Assembly (NCBI GenBank): GCA_022316685.1 | Contig: JAKJHU010000023.1 | Coordinates: forward strand, 8,988,096 to 9,052,095 | DNA length: 64,000 bases | Source: Progne subis subis | Lineage: Eukaryota; Chordata; Aves; Passeriformes; Hirundinidae | Direction: 5' to 3' | Shown: positions 24,366 through 37,325 of the stretch, one piece after another | How the letters are laid out: every line of letters starts with the position of its first letter | How positions within the stretch are numbered: the first letter of the stretch is position 1 | Program-made: the position numbers and the translations under genes | The notes under the pieces: model-generated | What the model was told of the DNA's origin: nothing | Databases searched by the model: none | Seen by the model: the letters and a program-made list of their open reading frames with translations, nothing else

Positions 24366-27300
24366 GTGAATTAACTTTTCATAGAACACAGGAGTGGACC
24401 AATTCTACTGTTCTTTATTCATATAAAAGTAAGTCATCTTGAATACTGTCTGCTTTCTTGCTCTTTAAAATAACTCATGGATTGCATGATTTAACATCCT
24501 GCTGTGACCTAGCTGACCTACTGCTGGAATAAAGTCTATTAAAATGTCTTTCATCTTGAAAAAATTGTGTACTTTAATCTTTAGACTTTGATGATTTGTT
24601 TGCATATGGAATATTTGCCCTGCTTGTAACATCCTAATTCATTTGAAGAAATTGGTTGCCTTATTGGACTCCTGGTCTCCCAAATTTGGATCAGAGCCTA
24701 GAAAACTGGCTTTTCCTGAAGTATGGACAGCATTCTGTATTTCAGGAGTGCTTCTGGAAAGGTAAGGCTATATTTTCTACTTTTATGGACCCTCAGTTAA
24801 TAATATAAGAAACTTAAAAGTTGGGAGATGCTAGTGAAGTTCACAGAGGCATCGTTTGGATAACCTAAGGACTGACCCAAGTCTTGGATTAAAGCATAAT
24901 CCAAAACTCCATATATTTAAAGGAATAGTTAGGATAGTCTGCTATGAGCTTCTGCATAACATATCCTCATCCAATAGCAGCTTCAGTAAACTCTGATTTC
25001 ACAGAGTTAATCTGAGCAATAAAAATATGACCCCAGATGTCTTTTTGTTTGAATATTGCTTTTTCTACCTTTGGAACATGGTCCTCATTGCCTAAGTACA
25101 GGTTTGCAATTTGGAGAAATAGTGCAGTTTTGGAGCAAACCTTCTTACTACATGTGATTGATTTTCTACAGCAGCTGTTGTGCACCAGACCTCGGATCCT
25201 TCTAAGGAAATAAAATTCAAAGATTCATTCCAAAACCTGGTGTAATTCAGTTCTGAACTCCCTTGGGGAAGAACGCTGCCATAGAATGCCTCTGATGTGC
25301 ATCCAGTGAGTGTGTGCCAACAGAAAGCTTTCAAACCATGGAGATACCCTGTGATACCCAAAAATGTTTGCTATCCTATATAGGTGTTGTATTCACCTTA
25401 TTCACCTTCCTGTCATCCTTTTTTTTTTTTAAGTTATTATTTTTTTTATTGTTGGAATCTTCCTCAAGATACCATGCTCTGAGTTGCTGGGGATGTGTTC
25501 TCATGTAAGACCAGAAACCAAACTCCAGCAGAGTTCTGGAGTCGCCTGACCTGGGTCTTTGTGTTTGGTAAGTGTCCTATTTGAGTGAAGGGACACTGCA
25601 AAATTCAGCATCACAGACAGTCCTTGTAGGCCTTGTGGGCCATGCCTATATGAGCATCTGCATGGCTAAATATTGATGCCTAAATATGAGCTACTCACCA
25701 CAGGCTCCTTTTGTACTCAGCAGGCAAACCAGGAAATTTTCAGTCAGCCTTAGCAGATCAGATGAACTACCTGTGGGTATTGTTTCTTTCTTGGCATGAA
25801 CCTTAAAAAAGAGGTTGGCCCAATGACTAAAATACATGTTTGGTCGATGATTCTATTCCTGATAGGTCCTGATAGGTGGAGGTGCTGAACTGGGAATCAG
25901 TCATTACCATCTACTCATTGTTACTAATCAGCTAGATGTATCTGGCTCCCTTGTATTTGGGGACTCAGTTGAACAGTCTCACCCCTGGACAGCCAGAACT
26001 TCCCCAGAATACAAAATTCATTCTTCTCTTGGGCCTCAAACCTATTTTTGTGTTAGTCAAAGCCTTGAATTTAGCAACCCTTTCTTACTGAAGCCTAGCA
26101 AGGAGCCTGTCCCTGTGTGTCCCCAGTGTGGGTGCTTGGGTAAACATCTCTGACTGCCCTTGCTGGGACGAGCTCCACACAAGATGCAGCAGCAGCAGCA
26201 GAATCTGTTGTCATGAGTTATCATGTAGTGCTCCCTCCATCGAAAAATAACAATCTGTTTCCCAGAGCACTCCCCCAGGATGTAGGAGACATGACCAATT
26301 TCCTCCTGAGTTTCAGAAGCAGCCAGGCCGCCTCTTCTCTAGGGGCTGCCCATTCCTCAAGGTTAAAGCCAGTTCTCAGTACCAATGTTCATGGCTCTCA
26401 TAATATCAGAGCCATCTGCCAAAATCCCCACTGGTCCTTGCTGGAAAGACAGCAAGGATATGATGCTGCAGGTGAGGCAACCAACAAGAGGTTGCTTGGA
26501 AGGGAGGGAGAGAGGGCACCTGAGCCCATCTCTTTGGACTGTGTATGAATTTTAAATAGATAACAAAAGACAGAAACTGTCATTCAGAAAGGGAGCCAGA
26601 ACACAGGACTCCCATTTGTTAAACCAGTTCCATAAAAAAGAGGCTTTCTGGTTTTGGGCGAGTGAGTCTTGAACCCTTTTCTCTGGGGTGGCACAGACTG
26701 AAACGGAAGGAGTGACAGCACCTTCCCTCTTTTTTCTCTCCTATGGATGGTAGTTGCTGCATCGTTGCTTCGTCCGTCCAGTTTTTGTCCCTGATGGCTT
26801 GTAAGAGCCTGTGCCAGTTTATGCTTCTCCTAGTGCCAGCCTCAGGCACGAGCTTACTATCTTTTCCTCTGCTGGGTATGCTACTCATCATCTGTCCCTC
26901 GCAGGATTTTAATTTATTTTATCCCAAGAAGGGATACATTATACATTGCCTGTACACATAAAAGAAAACTGTTCTCTTCATAGTTCCAATGCCTGGAAGA
27001 GCTTGAACTCTTCTGAACATATCTGCCTAACAATATGCCTTGGTTGAGTCTCTAGATTTGAGAAATTGAAAAGGCATCCAAAATTTTGAACAGTCAAAAA
27101 GTTTACTTCTGAGGCTTGTGGCTGGCTAATGTACTGCCCCTGTGTTTAGTCTTGGGAGCATAATGTGCCATCTTTTACAAAGTTTGGACAGTGCTGGTGT
27201 ATAGTTGTGTTTGAAGCAGGTTAACAATTTAAAGATTTTTCTGTGTATGTTATCTTACTGTCAGACATTTTCTTAAAAACTTACAGGGATACCACTCTTA

Positions 27301-28177
27301 AGAGTATCTCCTTTCAATTTTACACAAGTTTTAAGAAAAGATTTTGACCAACAAAGATTTATCTCCAACTCACTGAAGATACAAAGCTCTCCTGTCCACA
27401 CAAAGTTAGATTGCAGCGTAATATTGTGAGCAGGAGAGAATCAGACCTCCTGAGGGGGATGAACTAGGAGATTTGCTGCTCACATAAGTAAGTGAATTAG
27501 GGATGAGACTATACAAGTAATGATCTGCTCTTTACTCAGGGTAATGCAGCTCTGACTTCACTGGGGAATAAAGACATGATTACCTAGTAATTTGAGAAGC
27601 GTGTAGGGATCCTGGGATTGTTTTATTTGAGACTTTTGACAGAAAGCTCACCAGGGTGGGTTAGAGGAATTACACAAAGGTCATGCTTGTGTGCTTTTTA
27701 TATTGTTGCAGTGCTGCAAGTGTAAAAATTCAGTGAACATCATAGCTTAAAATATGACTGTATAAAATAAATAAATAAATAAAATAAAAGTCTAGGTAGA
27801 AATTAAAATGTGTCAGTGGCAATCCTCTGAAACTACTTTTTCCAGGATGATTTGTTCAACATCTGTTGGCTGTCTCCTTGTGTGAGAAGAATATGAGTGT
27901 GAAAAAGCTGAAAGACCGTTACCCAGTCTGTTTGTTTTGTTCTTTAACAGTAAGGAACCTTAATTTACAAGGCTGCTAATTTACGTCATTTTTGTTTCTA
28001 CTGCACAGGCTTAAAAAATTCTGGTAATATTTGCTGAAGTGTTCAATTACACCAACTTGGTAAAAGAATGAGTGTCCGCTGTTTTCTGAACTAATATTCT
28101 CTGCTTTGCTGTCTTTTTTGCACATGGTTTAACACTTTGACGGTGAAGTTAGAGGAGAAGCAAATTTGATGGCAGAT
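22531..28177. other. Intergenic, no gene recognised
   Basis: I find no coding sequence, RNA gene or clear transposon in this 5.6-kb stretch on either strand. It contains a T48 homopolymer (24315-24362), a short (CAG)5 near 26187 and an (AAAT)n tract near 27763-27787. All open frames are short and match no family I know. Confidence 0.7.
24315..24362. repeat. Poly-T run of 48 bases
   Basis: An uninterrupted T48 run is flanked by TTAAC on the left and AATGTGAATT on the right. I see no retrocopy body next to it: no AATAAA sits within the usual 10-30 bp on the minus strand and there is no obvious target duplication. Confidence 0.95.
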
Positions 28178-28844
28178 TGTGGCTGTGCCTCTCCGCGCCG
28201 GGCAGACGCAGGCCCCTGGCTGGCTCAGACCTGCACAGTGGCCAAAGCGTTCCGGTCCGGGTTTGCAAGCAGGCTATTTTACCTGCTGGACTCGGCTTCT
28301 CAGCAGCGGCTGGCCCAAATTGTGTTGTGATGCGGCGGCAGATAAAAGGTTGGCTCTCCACTAAGCAGGTTCAAAGATGGTTTATTCAAGCTGAGCTGTG
28401 GGAGCTCTGCAGCTCATCCAAACTGCCAGCCAGAGAGACTCTTTGAATTTTCCCTCCCCGATCTTATAAGCAGGGGAGGGTTCAGGGGAGGTCACAACAG
28501 GATAGCAAATCAGGGAATTTGGGGGATAACAGGGGGTGTCCATTTCTAAGCCTCTGACCACTGACAAAGGGGGAAAAGGGGATTTCCCCGGGCACCAGCC
28601 TATCACTTCACGCCCCTCTGGGAATTTCCCAAGCCTGGGGAGGTCACAGACAGGATGCCCCAGAGCGGGGGTGGGGAGAGGGGATTGACAATGATAGGTG
28701 GGGGGTGGGATGATTGACATAAAACAACTTGTTATACAGAAAACTCAAAGGGGATGGACTGTTACAGAACTGGGGGCACAGTGAACTGAACCATAACATA
28801 AAACTTCTTATAAAACTTGATAAAACAATTCTTGCACGCCCACA
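28178..28844 (-). mobile_element. Solo LTR (ERVK-like) with 6-bp target duplication GCAGAT
   Basis: The 667-bp element has near-matching inverted ends (TGTGGCTGTGC on the left, GCACGCCCACA on the right) and exact GCAGAT duplications at 28172-28177 and 28845-28850. On the minus strand a TATA motif (complement of 28464-28470) lies upstream of AATAAA (complement of 28381-28386), leaving an R region of roughly 60 bp and a CpG-rich U5 of about 200 bp. The high CpG content relative to its surroundings suggests a fairly young insertion. Confidence 0.92.
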
Positions 28845-29116
28845 GCAGATGTAACTGTCTTCATGAAATGGGAATATGTATTTAGAAGGGTTTTGACAAG
28901 CTTTTGGGTAATCTGAAGGAGAGCTTGCATACTTGAAATTTAGTTTGTTTTTCCCAGCAATATATCTTGATCAAAACACTGCTTCACCCCAAAAATCCAT
29001 ATCCCTCTGCAGAGCTTTCCTATACTCCAGCAGATCAATGCTCCCTCCTGCACAACTTGGTGTCATCTACAAGCTGACTGAAGGTGCCCTTGATTTCCTT
29101 GTCTAGATCATTGATT

Positions 29117-30078
29117 TGTCCTGATTTAGGGGAAATTTGGGAGAAAACCTCTGAATGGGGTCCCTCTGGGTAGCAAACCCAAACGGCCCCTGTTGTCCTA
29201 TTCTTTTTAGCCTTCTGATTGTTTGCATTTTTGTAGTGGAGTTTCTCACACACGTAACATAAACCAAGTGACTGTTTTCGCATTCTTCCTTGGAGGACGG
29301 ACAATTGATGGACTTCTAGTTTGACCAGTGGGTTGGAGAGGTGGCAACCTCATTCTCCAATCTCTGGTCATTGTCCAGGAACTATATAAATTGAGGTCGA
29401 AAATAAACTTCCCTTCTTTTTGCTCTGAACTTGATTGTGTGAGTATCATTCTTTTTGTGTCCTCTAGCGACAGGCCCCTCCTCCCCCAATCGGTCTGGGA
29501 AAAAAGCTCCTTGGAGAAAAGTGGAAAAAAAACCTATTTTACTTAGCAAACAAAGTGCCCACAAGTACAAAGAACAAATAATATGAAACAATAAAACCTC
29601 TCATTTTGAAGTGAGATGGCAAATTGAGAAAGTTTGTGCCCTGGATGTAGCTCAGTCTCTCTCAGTCTCTCCTCAGTCCCAGTCCCTCCGGCGCTGCTGG
29701 AAAATGCCAAGGTCCAGGCCCCGGTGAGCTGCAGGTGCAGCCCCCAGTGCTCCCCTGGGTGTTTTTAGTCCAGAGCAGGTTTAAACAGTCTCAAGAAAAA
29801 GAAAAAAAAAAAAAAAAAACAAACAATCCAGGGAACTTCTCTACCCTAGCTAGCTAAAACTAACTAAAAGCAAAAAAGATCTCTGTCCTGCAGTCTCTCC
29901 AAGCCTCCACCAAACACTCCATCCAGAGAAGAATGTGGAGGAGTCAGGCAGTTTTCTCAAAACAAACTCCGCACTTCTCCTTGCTCTTAGAACCAGTCTT
30001 AAAGGCACAGAACTCAATATACAGCACAAACAGAACAGAGGACTGGGGATGCAAGCATCATAAAATCACCCTGGGACA
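29117..30078 (-). mobile_element. ERVL-like LTR inserted into the CR1
   Basis: The ends are TGTCCTGATTTAGG on the left and ACCCTGGGACA on the right. Excluding a nested insertion, it is colinear with the reverse complement of the LTR at 50886-51708, so both belong to one family. Shared blocks include the antisense of GGCACTTTGTTTG and GAGAGGTTTTATTG. The flanking 5-mers (TGATT on the left, GTATT on the right) agree only partly, as expected for an old duplication. An A-rich tract near 29804-29820 has expanded. Confidence 0.88.
29191..29472 (+). mobile_element. Short solo LTR nested in the ERVL-like LTR, 6-bp duplication GGCCCC
   Basis: A 282-bp element starts TGTTGTCCTA and ends CTAGCGACA, with exact GGCCCC on both sides (29185-29190 and 29473-29478). 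It carries TATATAAA at 29393-29400 and AATAAA at 29402-29407, only a couple of bases apart, so R must be short, as in alpharetrovirus-type LTRs. Removing it restores the continuity of the surrounding LTR against its relative at 50.9 kb. It is the youngest of the three nested layers. Confidence 0.9.
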
Positions 30079-31265
30079 GTATTAAATAGGGCTGGCCCTA
30101 ACGATGAGCCTTGAGCCCACCGGTGACCAGCCACCAGCTGGATTTTTCCGCATTCACCACCACTCCCTGGGCCCGGCCATCAGCCAGTTCTTAACCCGGT
30201 GAGGAGTCCACCTGCCCAAACCACGGCCTGCCAGCTTCTCCAGAGAAATCCTGGGAGAGATGTGTCAAAGGGTTACTGAGGTCCAGTAGACACCTCCCCA
30301 GCCTTTCCCTCAGCCACCAGGCAGGTCACCTTGTCAGAAGGAGGTTGGGTTGGTCACGCAGGCCTCGTCCTTTCCCAGTGCTGGCTGTGTTAGCTGGCTG
30401 GTGGCTGGCCTGATCCCCCGGTTGACCTGTATGTGTCACACGATGGCTCTCAAGATGAGCGGCTCCACCACCTCTCCTAGCACCGAGGACAGGCTGGCAG
30501 GCCTCTAGTTCCCCGGATCCCATCTGTCCCCACAGACCTGGGAGCAGCTAAGCGGCACAGCAGGTCACTAACTACTTCCTCTGGATTGCAAGGAGTCTAT
30601 TCTGCTCCCCATCCTCGTCTACCAGCTCACAGGGCCCATTGCCTGGAGGATGACCCAGCTTTCTGTTGAAAACTGAGGCAAAGAAAGCGTTTTCCAGCCT
30701 TTCCAACTCAGCCTTTTTCTCACCCTTGGTTACAATGTTCGCATCCACATCTCTACAAAAGATGCAGATTTTCCTTAGCCCTCCTCTTGTTGTTAATGTA
30801 TTTATAAAACCACTTTTTTTATTGTCTTTTCACAGCAGTGGCCAGATTGAGTTCTAGCTGAGCTTTTGCCTAATTCTCTCTCTACATGACCTAATGACAT
30901 CCTTGTACTCTTCCTGAATTGTCTGCCCCTTCTTTCAAATGTTATAAACTCCCTTTTTGCCCCCTGAGTTCAAGGGAAAGATTCCTGTTTAGTGAGACTG
31001 GTTTAGTGAGACTGGTTTTCCCCACAGGTTTATTTTTTGGCACATAGGAATGAGCTGCTCTTGTGCCATCAAGATTTCCTTATTTAAAATATGTCCGGCC
31101 TCCATGGACCCCTAAGGGCTGTTTCCTGAGAGCCTCTCTGAACCAGCATCCTGAACAGAATAAGTCCAACCTCCAAAAATCGAAGGCAGAGGTTTTGTTC
31201 CCCGTTCCTTACTTCCAGCTTCAGGTGCCCAAAGGCAACATTTGGCCTTCAGTGGCATTAAGAAC

Positions 31266-33978
31266 TTAATTGCTTTAAAGCTGAATTACCACAAAGGACC
31301 TTCTACTGTCAACTTACAATTAAAGATTTGTATATTATGGTGAATGTGTAACAGAGGACTGAGGTGCTATCACAGGATAACCATTTTAGTTGCCTGAATT
31401 AATAACTATTTAATAATGTATTTGTTTATTAAGGAATGAATTCCAGAACATAATCCAGAATTTCCCCTCCCCTTCTGAGATGAACTACCATTATTTGCTT
31501 CCTAGTTTTAATTTCTTCTACTAAATTAAAAAAACAACAAAAAAAACTTATTTCAAGTAAGATTTTTAAAAAATTATGTGTGTCAGTCATATTCTTTGTA
31601 GGGCAATTTCTTATTAGGGGGAATCTGGAATATTTTTGCTTTCACACAGTCTGGTTGTCCCTACTGCCAACTGGGGATTTTGCTATTTATTCATAGGAGA
31701 ATCCAGACTGAAAGTAAAATATATTATTCTGCTCTTTTATATGCTGTTTTCTCTAGTCATCTAGAAATGGGCAATATAATGACACATTCTTCTGAATTTT
31801 CCATTTGATTTCAGTCTCTGCCTCTAGGCAACATATTTTGGCTTCATTTTATTTCCCACAGCCAAGGAGACTAGAATCTCAATTTGGCTTAATTGAAATA
31901 AAAATGCCATGGAAACTGTGAAAAGGCATTCCCTAGATGTATAATCTTGGCCTTGCTGAATTCAAACACTGCCTAAACCTACTCCACAGTTGCCTTGGTC
32001 TACTTCTAGTGTAATCTTCATTAAACATAGTGTCTGTACTGAGTGTCTTTCCCATGCCAACAATGGCGATTCTGCAGTTGAGGCGTTATTTTTATTTATC
32101 CCCAGTGTTCTAGACAGCTGTGGAAGATGTGTGCTTTGGAGCACACTAAATACCCTTTTTAAGCATTCTCGTTGCCATCAGAGATGAGGGGTGAGCCCTA
32201 GAGCAGTTTCCTGTGACTTCAGGCCAGAAGTGCTCCTACCAAGGCTTGCTTTGGTAGCAGTGTAGCCAATGCACTTGCCCAGCTCTGGTATATTTTGGCA
32301 GCAATAACTGCCTTTTACCTAGGTTTTTCTAGCCTACTTCCATGATGTTTGGAGGGATTCAGCATTTCTGACACCCATGTTTCTTTGTTGCACTTGTTTG
32401 AAAATTTCCTGAAAGTTATGAGAACTGACAGACTGAGGAACAGATAGGGAAAAATACTGCAGTCACAGAAATATTTTTTTCTTATGAAAACAGGAAAAAA
32501 ATTATCACAATAATTGTATTTTTTTAATGCCCCAAATCTCTTACTGTAATCACAGCCTTATGGCATGCCAATGTGACAGAGTTCTTATCATAAAGATCCT
32601 ATAATCCGTTTTAAAAAGATAGACAGTAGAGATGAGCAATTCTGAAGTGTTTAATATATCACTCGAGAAACAATTATGTTTTTGAATTGGAGTCCAGAAG
32701 CAGCCTAGTGTCATGTATGCTCGTTGTCATTTCCACTTAGTGCAGATTTGAAAATCCAAATATTGAATTTGGTTATGTGTAACATATTTGGGGGAAAGAA
32801 TATTAAAAAAAAATTTGCAAGTGCTAGCGTACCCTATGTAAAACTATATCCCAAAGGCCAAATTACACTATAATATTACTTAACAATGCAATGAGCTGTA
32901 AAATAGGCAATTTTTATGCAGCTGAGCCCCCAGGCTTATTCTTGGTTCTAAGGCACTGCTTTCTTACTGTGGAAAGAAACAAATGAATAATATACATTGC
33001 CTTTTTTAATGTTTATTTTGCTGCTATCATTTTTGAACAGGGAGGACAATGAGATAATCTAAATGATATAGATCACTTGTTTTCTTCCCTAATAGGAAAG
33101 ATAATGAATGGCTTTGTTTTGATGGCTTCATTGCCTGCAAGATAATGAAATATCCCAGCATGGATTTCATTAGACTTTCTCTAGTCTCACTATGATACAC
33201 CCATTAAGAGGCCAGATCCCCTCTTCGATATAAATGGAACCAGAGATTACAAAGATTTTAGCACACTGTGAAAATCTGGGTATGAGTGTTACCAAAACTG
33301 GTGGGTCTTTAGATCAAGGCTGGCCTTGACCATGAGAGACACAGGAGCACTAAGGCAATTTATCAAAGTGAAATAGTTCAAGATGACAAAGGTATGAAGC
33401 TATGAGAGCTTTGGCATTTAAATGTTGTCATTATTCACAGGGCTCAGGGTTAAGAGCGTGTGCTGCTTAAACATCCAAATCCTCGCTCTGGTTTCATTTG
33501 GTGGCTTTCCAGGGTGGGGCACGGAGCACACAGGTCTGTCCTGCCACCAGCAAACCAGCCCTATGGAGAGAGTCAAGCATCCGTGCATCAAGACAGTTGC
33601 AAGGAAGAACTCCCTATGGCATTAATCGGAGAGAATTTTAGCTTCCTGGGGTTGGAAAAGATAAGATTATATTGTCCTGCAAACAACCATATTGTCTGTA
33701 TTCTCATCCCAAGGAGGAAAGGAAGAGACTAGGACTAGAGGGAACAGAGACATATGAACCCCATGAGGGTTTTTTCTGCTGAACATTTATGTTCTTATCA
33801 TGAACAGCTGCATTTTTTATTTCTACAAGGATGACAGCAAATGCATGTTGAAATAAGACCAAGAAGACACACCATATGAAAAGAAAAATATTCCCTATTT
33901 GATTCTTACATGAATAGGAGATGTTTGGAGCTGGAAGTAAGATAAGCCAGAGGGTTTTGCAGTGACTTAAAAAAGTTG

Positions 33979-34009
<31 letters not shown>

Positions 34010-36587
34010 GGACTATTGTTCATTGGGAAAAAGCCTGATACAATTCTGAGGTTTAATATATGCCTTTTGGATGGAAGGGATCAAGAACCACAGGAGGCCA
34101 CACAGAGATGAGTAGCAGTAACTAAATAAAAAGAGATGAAAGCTGAGGAGAATTTGAAGGCATTAAGTTAATGGGCTATGCTACAGCTGATGTTTTATCA
34201 TTTCTTTCTTTTCTTCCTGTGATCTCTGCAATGGATAATTACTAGCTCCCATCAGTGATTATTTTCTTTTATCAAAGTGTTATAACAATATTCCAAATAA
34301 AAAAATTGGCAGGAAATCTAAAATGAACTAGCACAGGGAAAAAAATTATTCCCACTGCTTGCTGTAGTTTCCTTAAGGTGACCCTTAACACTCCCTAAAG
34401 CCAGATCTGCCTGCCAAGGGAAGAGAGTCACAGGTGTGATGCTTGCCTGGGCTTTTATCTCCTGAGTTTCCTTCTTTGCCATGGAACCACTTACGTGAGG
34501 TGTTCTCAGCCAGACTTGACCACTGCACTACTGACACCATTAAATGCTGCAATTTGAGATGGAGAGAGTAAAGTGGGTTTCTGTTCTCCCTTCCCTCTCA
34601 TACTTGTCAGAAATGGGATTAGTCCTTTGCTATATCTGAAACCACAGCAGCAGTTTCCTAAAGGTGGCTGTGGAACAGTCCTTGCACTATGGCTTTTCCC
34701 CAAGATGTGAGTCAGCTAAAAACCTGCCCTGAAAAAAATCAGGTTATCTGACAGCTAGCATAGATTGAAACAAGATTCCATGTTTTCAACCTATTTTGTG
34801 AAGAATGAATTGAGATTCTAAGACTAAAGTGTGTCTCCAGTTGTTTCATGGCTCCTTTCCCACCAGTGCAGATAGGGAAGCTGAAGGAGGGAGACAGTGT
34901 AGTACTGACAATGACTGCTTCATGACTGCTGCAGACAAGCAGCAGACACATCAGGAGCTCTGTCTGATGAAGTAAAATGGCAGGGATGCCAGGCTGGACT
35001 GCTGGCTGAGCTTCTCATCAGTCACAGCTCTGCAAGTCTGATTCAGTATTGTACAATGAAACCTGCTTTTTAAGAACACTAAAGCTAAATGATTTCGAGA
35101 TGAAACTAAGAGAGTTGCCTGTGTGCTGCATTCTAATGCTTTCCCTGTGTCTGCCCTTTTTGTCCATGCAAATTTATGTCACTTTTTTTCACAAAGCATG
35201 ACTTAATTCATGTTTGAATTGCTTTTGCTTGTTTGTTGTTGTTTGTTCCCACCCCCCCCCCCCCCCCCCCCCCCAACATTTTCAGAATACAGATTCACAG
35301 GAGAAGAGACACAGGGAATTGGCTGAGTTTGTCCCATAACAGACAGATATTACAGGGAACCCTAGTATGAATAAAGACTGGAGATTACTCTCTCCATCTC
35401 TCAGTGTTTGTATGACACCCAACACTTCCAGCCCAGATGTTTGACAACTACTGAAATACAGCAGCACCTGTTGTGTTTTCCTCATTTCTCTCTCTCTCTC
35501 TCTCTTTATTTTATTTTTGAATTACTAGGACTGAATTTTGGCAGCAGGCAGATGCTCTTAGCACAAACTCGTGCTAATAATTTGCACAGCATAAATTGAG
35601 GCTGAAGACAGATCACTCCTGCTGGAACACCAGTGATGATTTCAGAGGTGATTGCTCCCCCAGGTGGAGCGAATATGAGCTCTTTTTGTCCACCTCAGGG
35701 TAAAGTAAGCCAGAGCAGGTTAAATTGTCTTCTAGTGAATATTAAATCAACATAACAGCTGGTACTGGACTGGTTAAGAAGAACTCCAATCAGTTCTCCT
35801 CATTGGGATGGAGAAGTGTTCCTCTCCAGCAGGGAAGTGATAAAAAAAAATGATCCAACTGTCATTTCTGTAGACATGTATGATCATAGTTAAATTTATC
35901 TCTGAAGACCCCACCCAAGGAAATGAGTAGAAAGATTTTGAAGACAGTCCTTGAAAGGCTGGATTTCTCAAATAAGAAATGAAAAAAAAACCCAAAAAAA
36001 CAAGCCCAAACCCAGAACAAGTGAGATAATAAAATGTTCAATTTTATTTCTTCCCCAGTGGCCTGAAAAGATCATCAAGGTCTGTTCTGACAGCTACTCC
36101 TAAGATCACTGGGACTTAAATGGGTTAGGAGAGAATTCCCTTAGGCATAGTGGTGACAGGGTTATTGATGGCTTCGTTGCCTGGTTAGATAAAGCTTGGT
36201 TGCCTCTTCTGTTGTGGGCCAGGAATAGTCAGCACACATGCTAGAAGAGAAGAGGATTAATAAAATTATGTGTTTATTTTGCCTTACTGGCATTTTAATA
36301 TGTATTGATTAGAATTCTGCTTTTATAAGAAATATTAATCTTTTTTCTGTCGCTCACAGCAGTATTTTCTTCTGCCTAGTGATGTGCCATATCCTCTGCT
36401 TCCTTCCAGTCCCAGTTCTTCCCCTTGTCCTGGAGTTCCTCATTGCACTGCATTGAAGTGTCTGTCTGGCTTTCACTGAGAGAATTTTGTCTATATGGAA
36501 ACCACCTTATAGAGGACACTGATATGTGTGAGAACCTCCACAGAATATGGACTAGAGCCACCATTTATGTGCCTGTCTCAAGATAAA
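31266..36587. other. Intergenic, no gene recognised
   Basis: Apart from a T27 run (33983-34009), a C23 run (35252-35274) and a (TC)n tract near 35489-35507, I see no gene or clear transposon in these 5.3 kb. Base composition is AT-rich and ordinary. Confidence 0.7.
35252..35274. repeat. Poly-C run of 23 bases
   Basis: An uninterrupted run of C follows CCCA and precedes AACATT. Such G-rich (minus strand) tracts can form quadruplexes and are often mis-sized by sequencing. Confidence 0.95.
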
Positions 36588-37325
36588 ATCAGACTGGTTT
36601 GAGTTAAGAGGGACCTTTAAAGATCATCTAGACCAAACCCCTCTGCAGTGAGCAAGGACATCTTCAACTAAACCAGGCTGCTCAGAACCCTGTTCAGCCT
36701 GACCTGGAATGTTTACAGGGTGGGGCACCCACCATCTCTCTGGCCAATCTGTTCCAGTGCCTCACCACCTTCACAGTCAAAAATTTCTTCCTAATATTTA
36801 ATCAAAACCTACCGTCATTTAGTTGAAAGCCATTTCTCCTTGTCCTGTCACTACATGTCTTTGTAAAAAGTTCCTCCCCAGCTCTCTTGTCGCCCCCTTT
36901 GGGTACCTTTCCCTTTAGGAAGATGCTATAATGTCACCCCAAAGCCTTCTCTCCAGGCTAAACAATTCCAACTCTCCAAACCTGTCTCCATGGGAGAGGT
37001 GCTGCTGCCCCCTGATCATTTTCACAGCCTCTTCTGGTCTGACTCCAGCAAGCTGGTTGCATGTAGGGGCTCATGACTGCAGAGCAGAGGGCCAGAAGCC
37101 CCTTCCTCATCCTGCTGGCCACACTGGTTTTAGTGCAGCCCAGGCTACAGGTGGCTTTCTGGGCAGCAAGTGCACTTTGCCAACTCATGTCCAGCTTTTC
37201 TTTGGATACTGGTGGTTGCCCTGACCGAGGTGCAGCACTTTGCACTTGGCCCTGTTTAACCTCATGAGGTTCCCATGGGCACAGTTCTTGAGCCTTTGGT
37301 CCTTTGGCTCCTCTGCCTCTTGTCC
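36588..37325 (-). mobile_element. CR1 LINE, about 740 bp of the 3' end
   Basis: Read from the left, the sequence is the antisense of the CR1 3' terminus: AGGGACCTTTAAAGATCATC, then CCTCACCACCTTCACAGTCA and TCCTTGTCCTGTCACTACATG, continuing into the end of ORF2 (CACTTTGCACTTGGCCCTG, then CTCATGAGGTTCCCATGGGC). It is colinear along its length and moderately diverged. The 5' truncation is typical of CR1 retrotransposition. Small open frames inside it are remnants or shadows. Confidence 0.9.

Larger units (their letters stand above)
28985..31265 (-). mobile_element. CR1 LINE ORF2 fragment, split by an LTR
   Basis: Two parts of one minus-strand CR1 flank an LTR insertion. The left part (28985-29116) ends in GTCTAGATCATTGATT and the right part (30079-31265) resumes with TTAAATAGGGCTGGCCC, which is how the CR1 antisense sequence continues. 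Translated from the minus strand, the right part contains recognisable reverse-transcriptase linker and palm segments of CR1 ORF2 (for example QPANTASTGKGRGLRDQPN), with many stops and frameshifts. Both the CR1 5' end and its 3' tail are missing. A 15-bp direct repeat (TTTAGTGAGACTGG) lies near 30985-31015. Confidence 0.88.
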
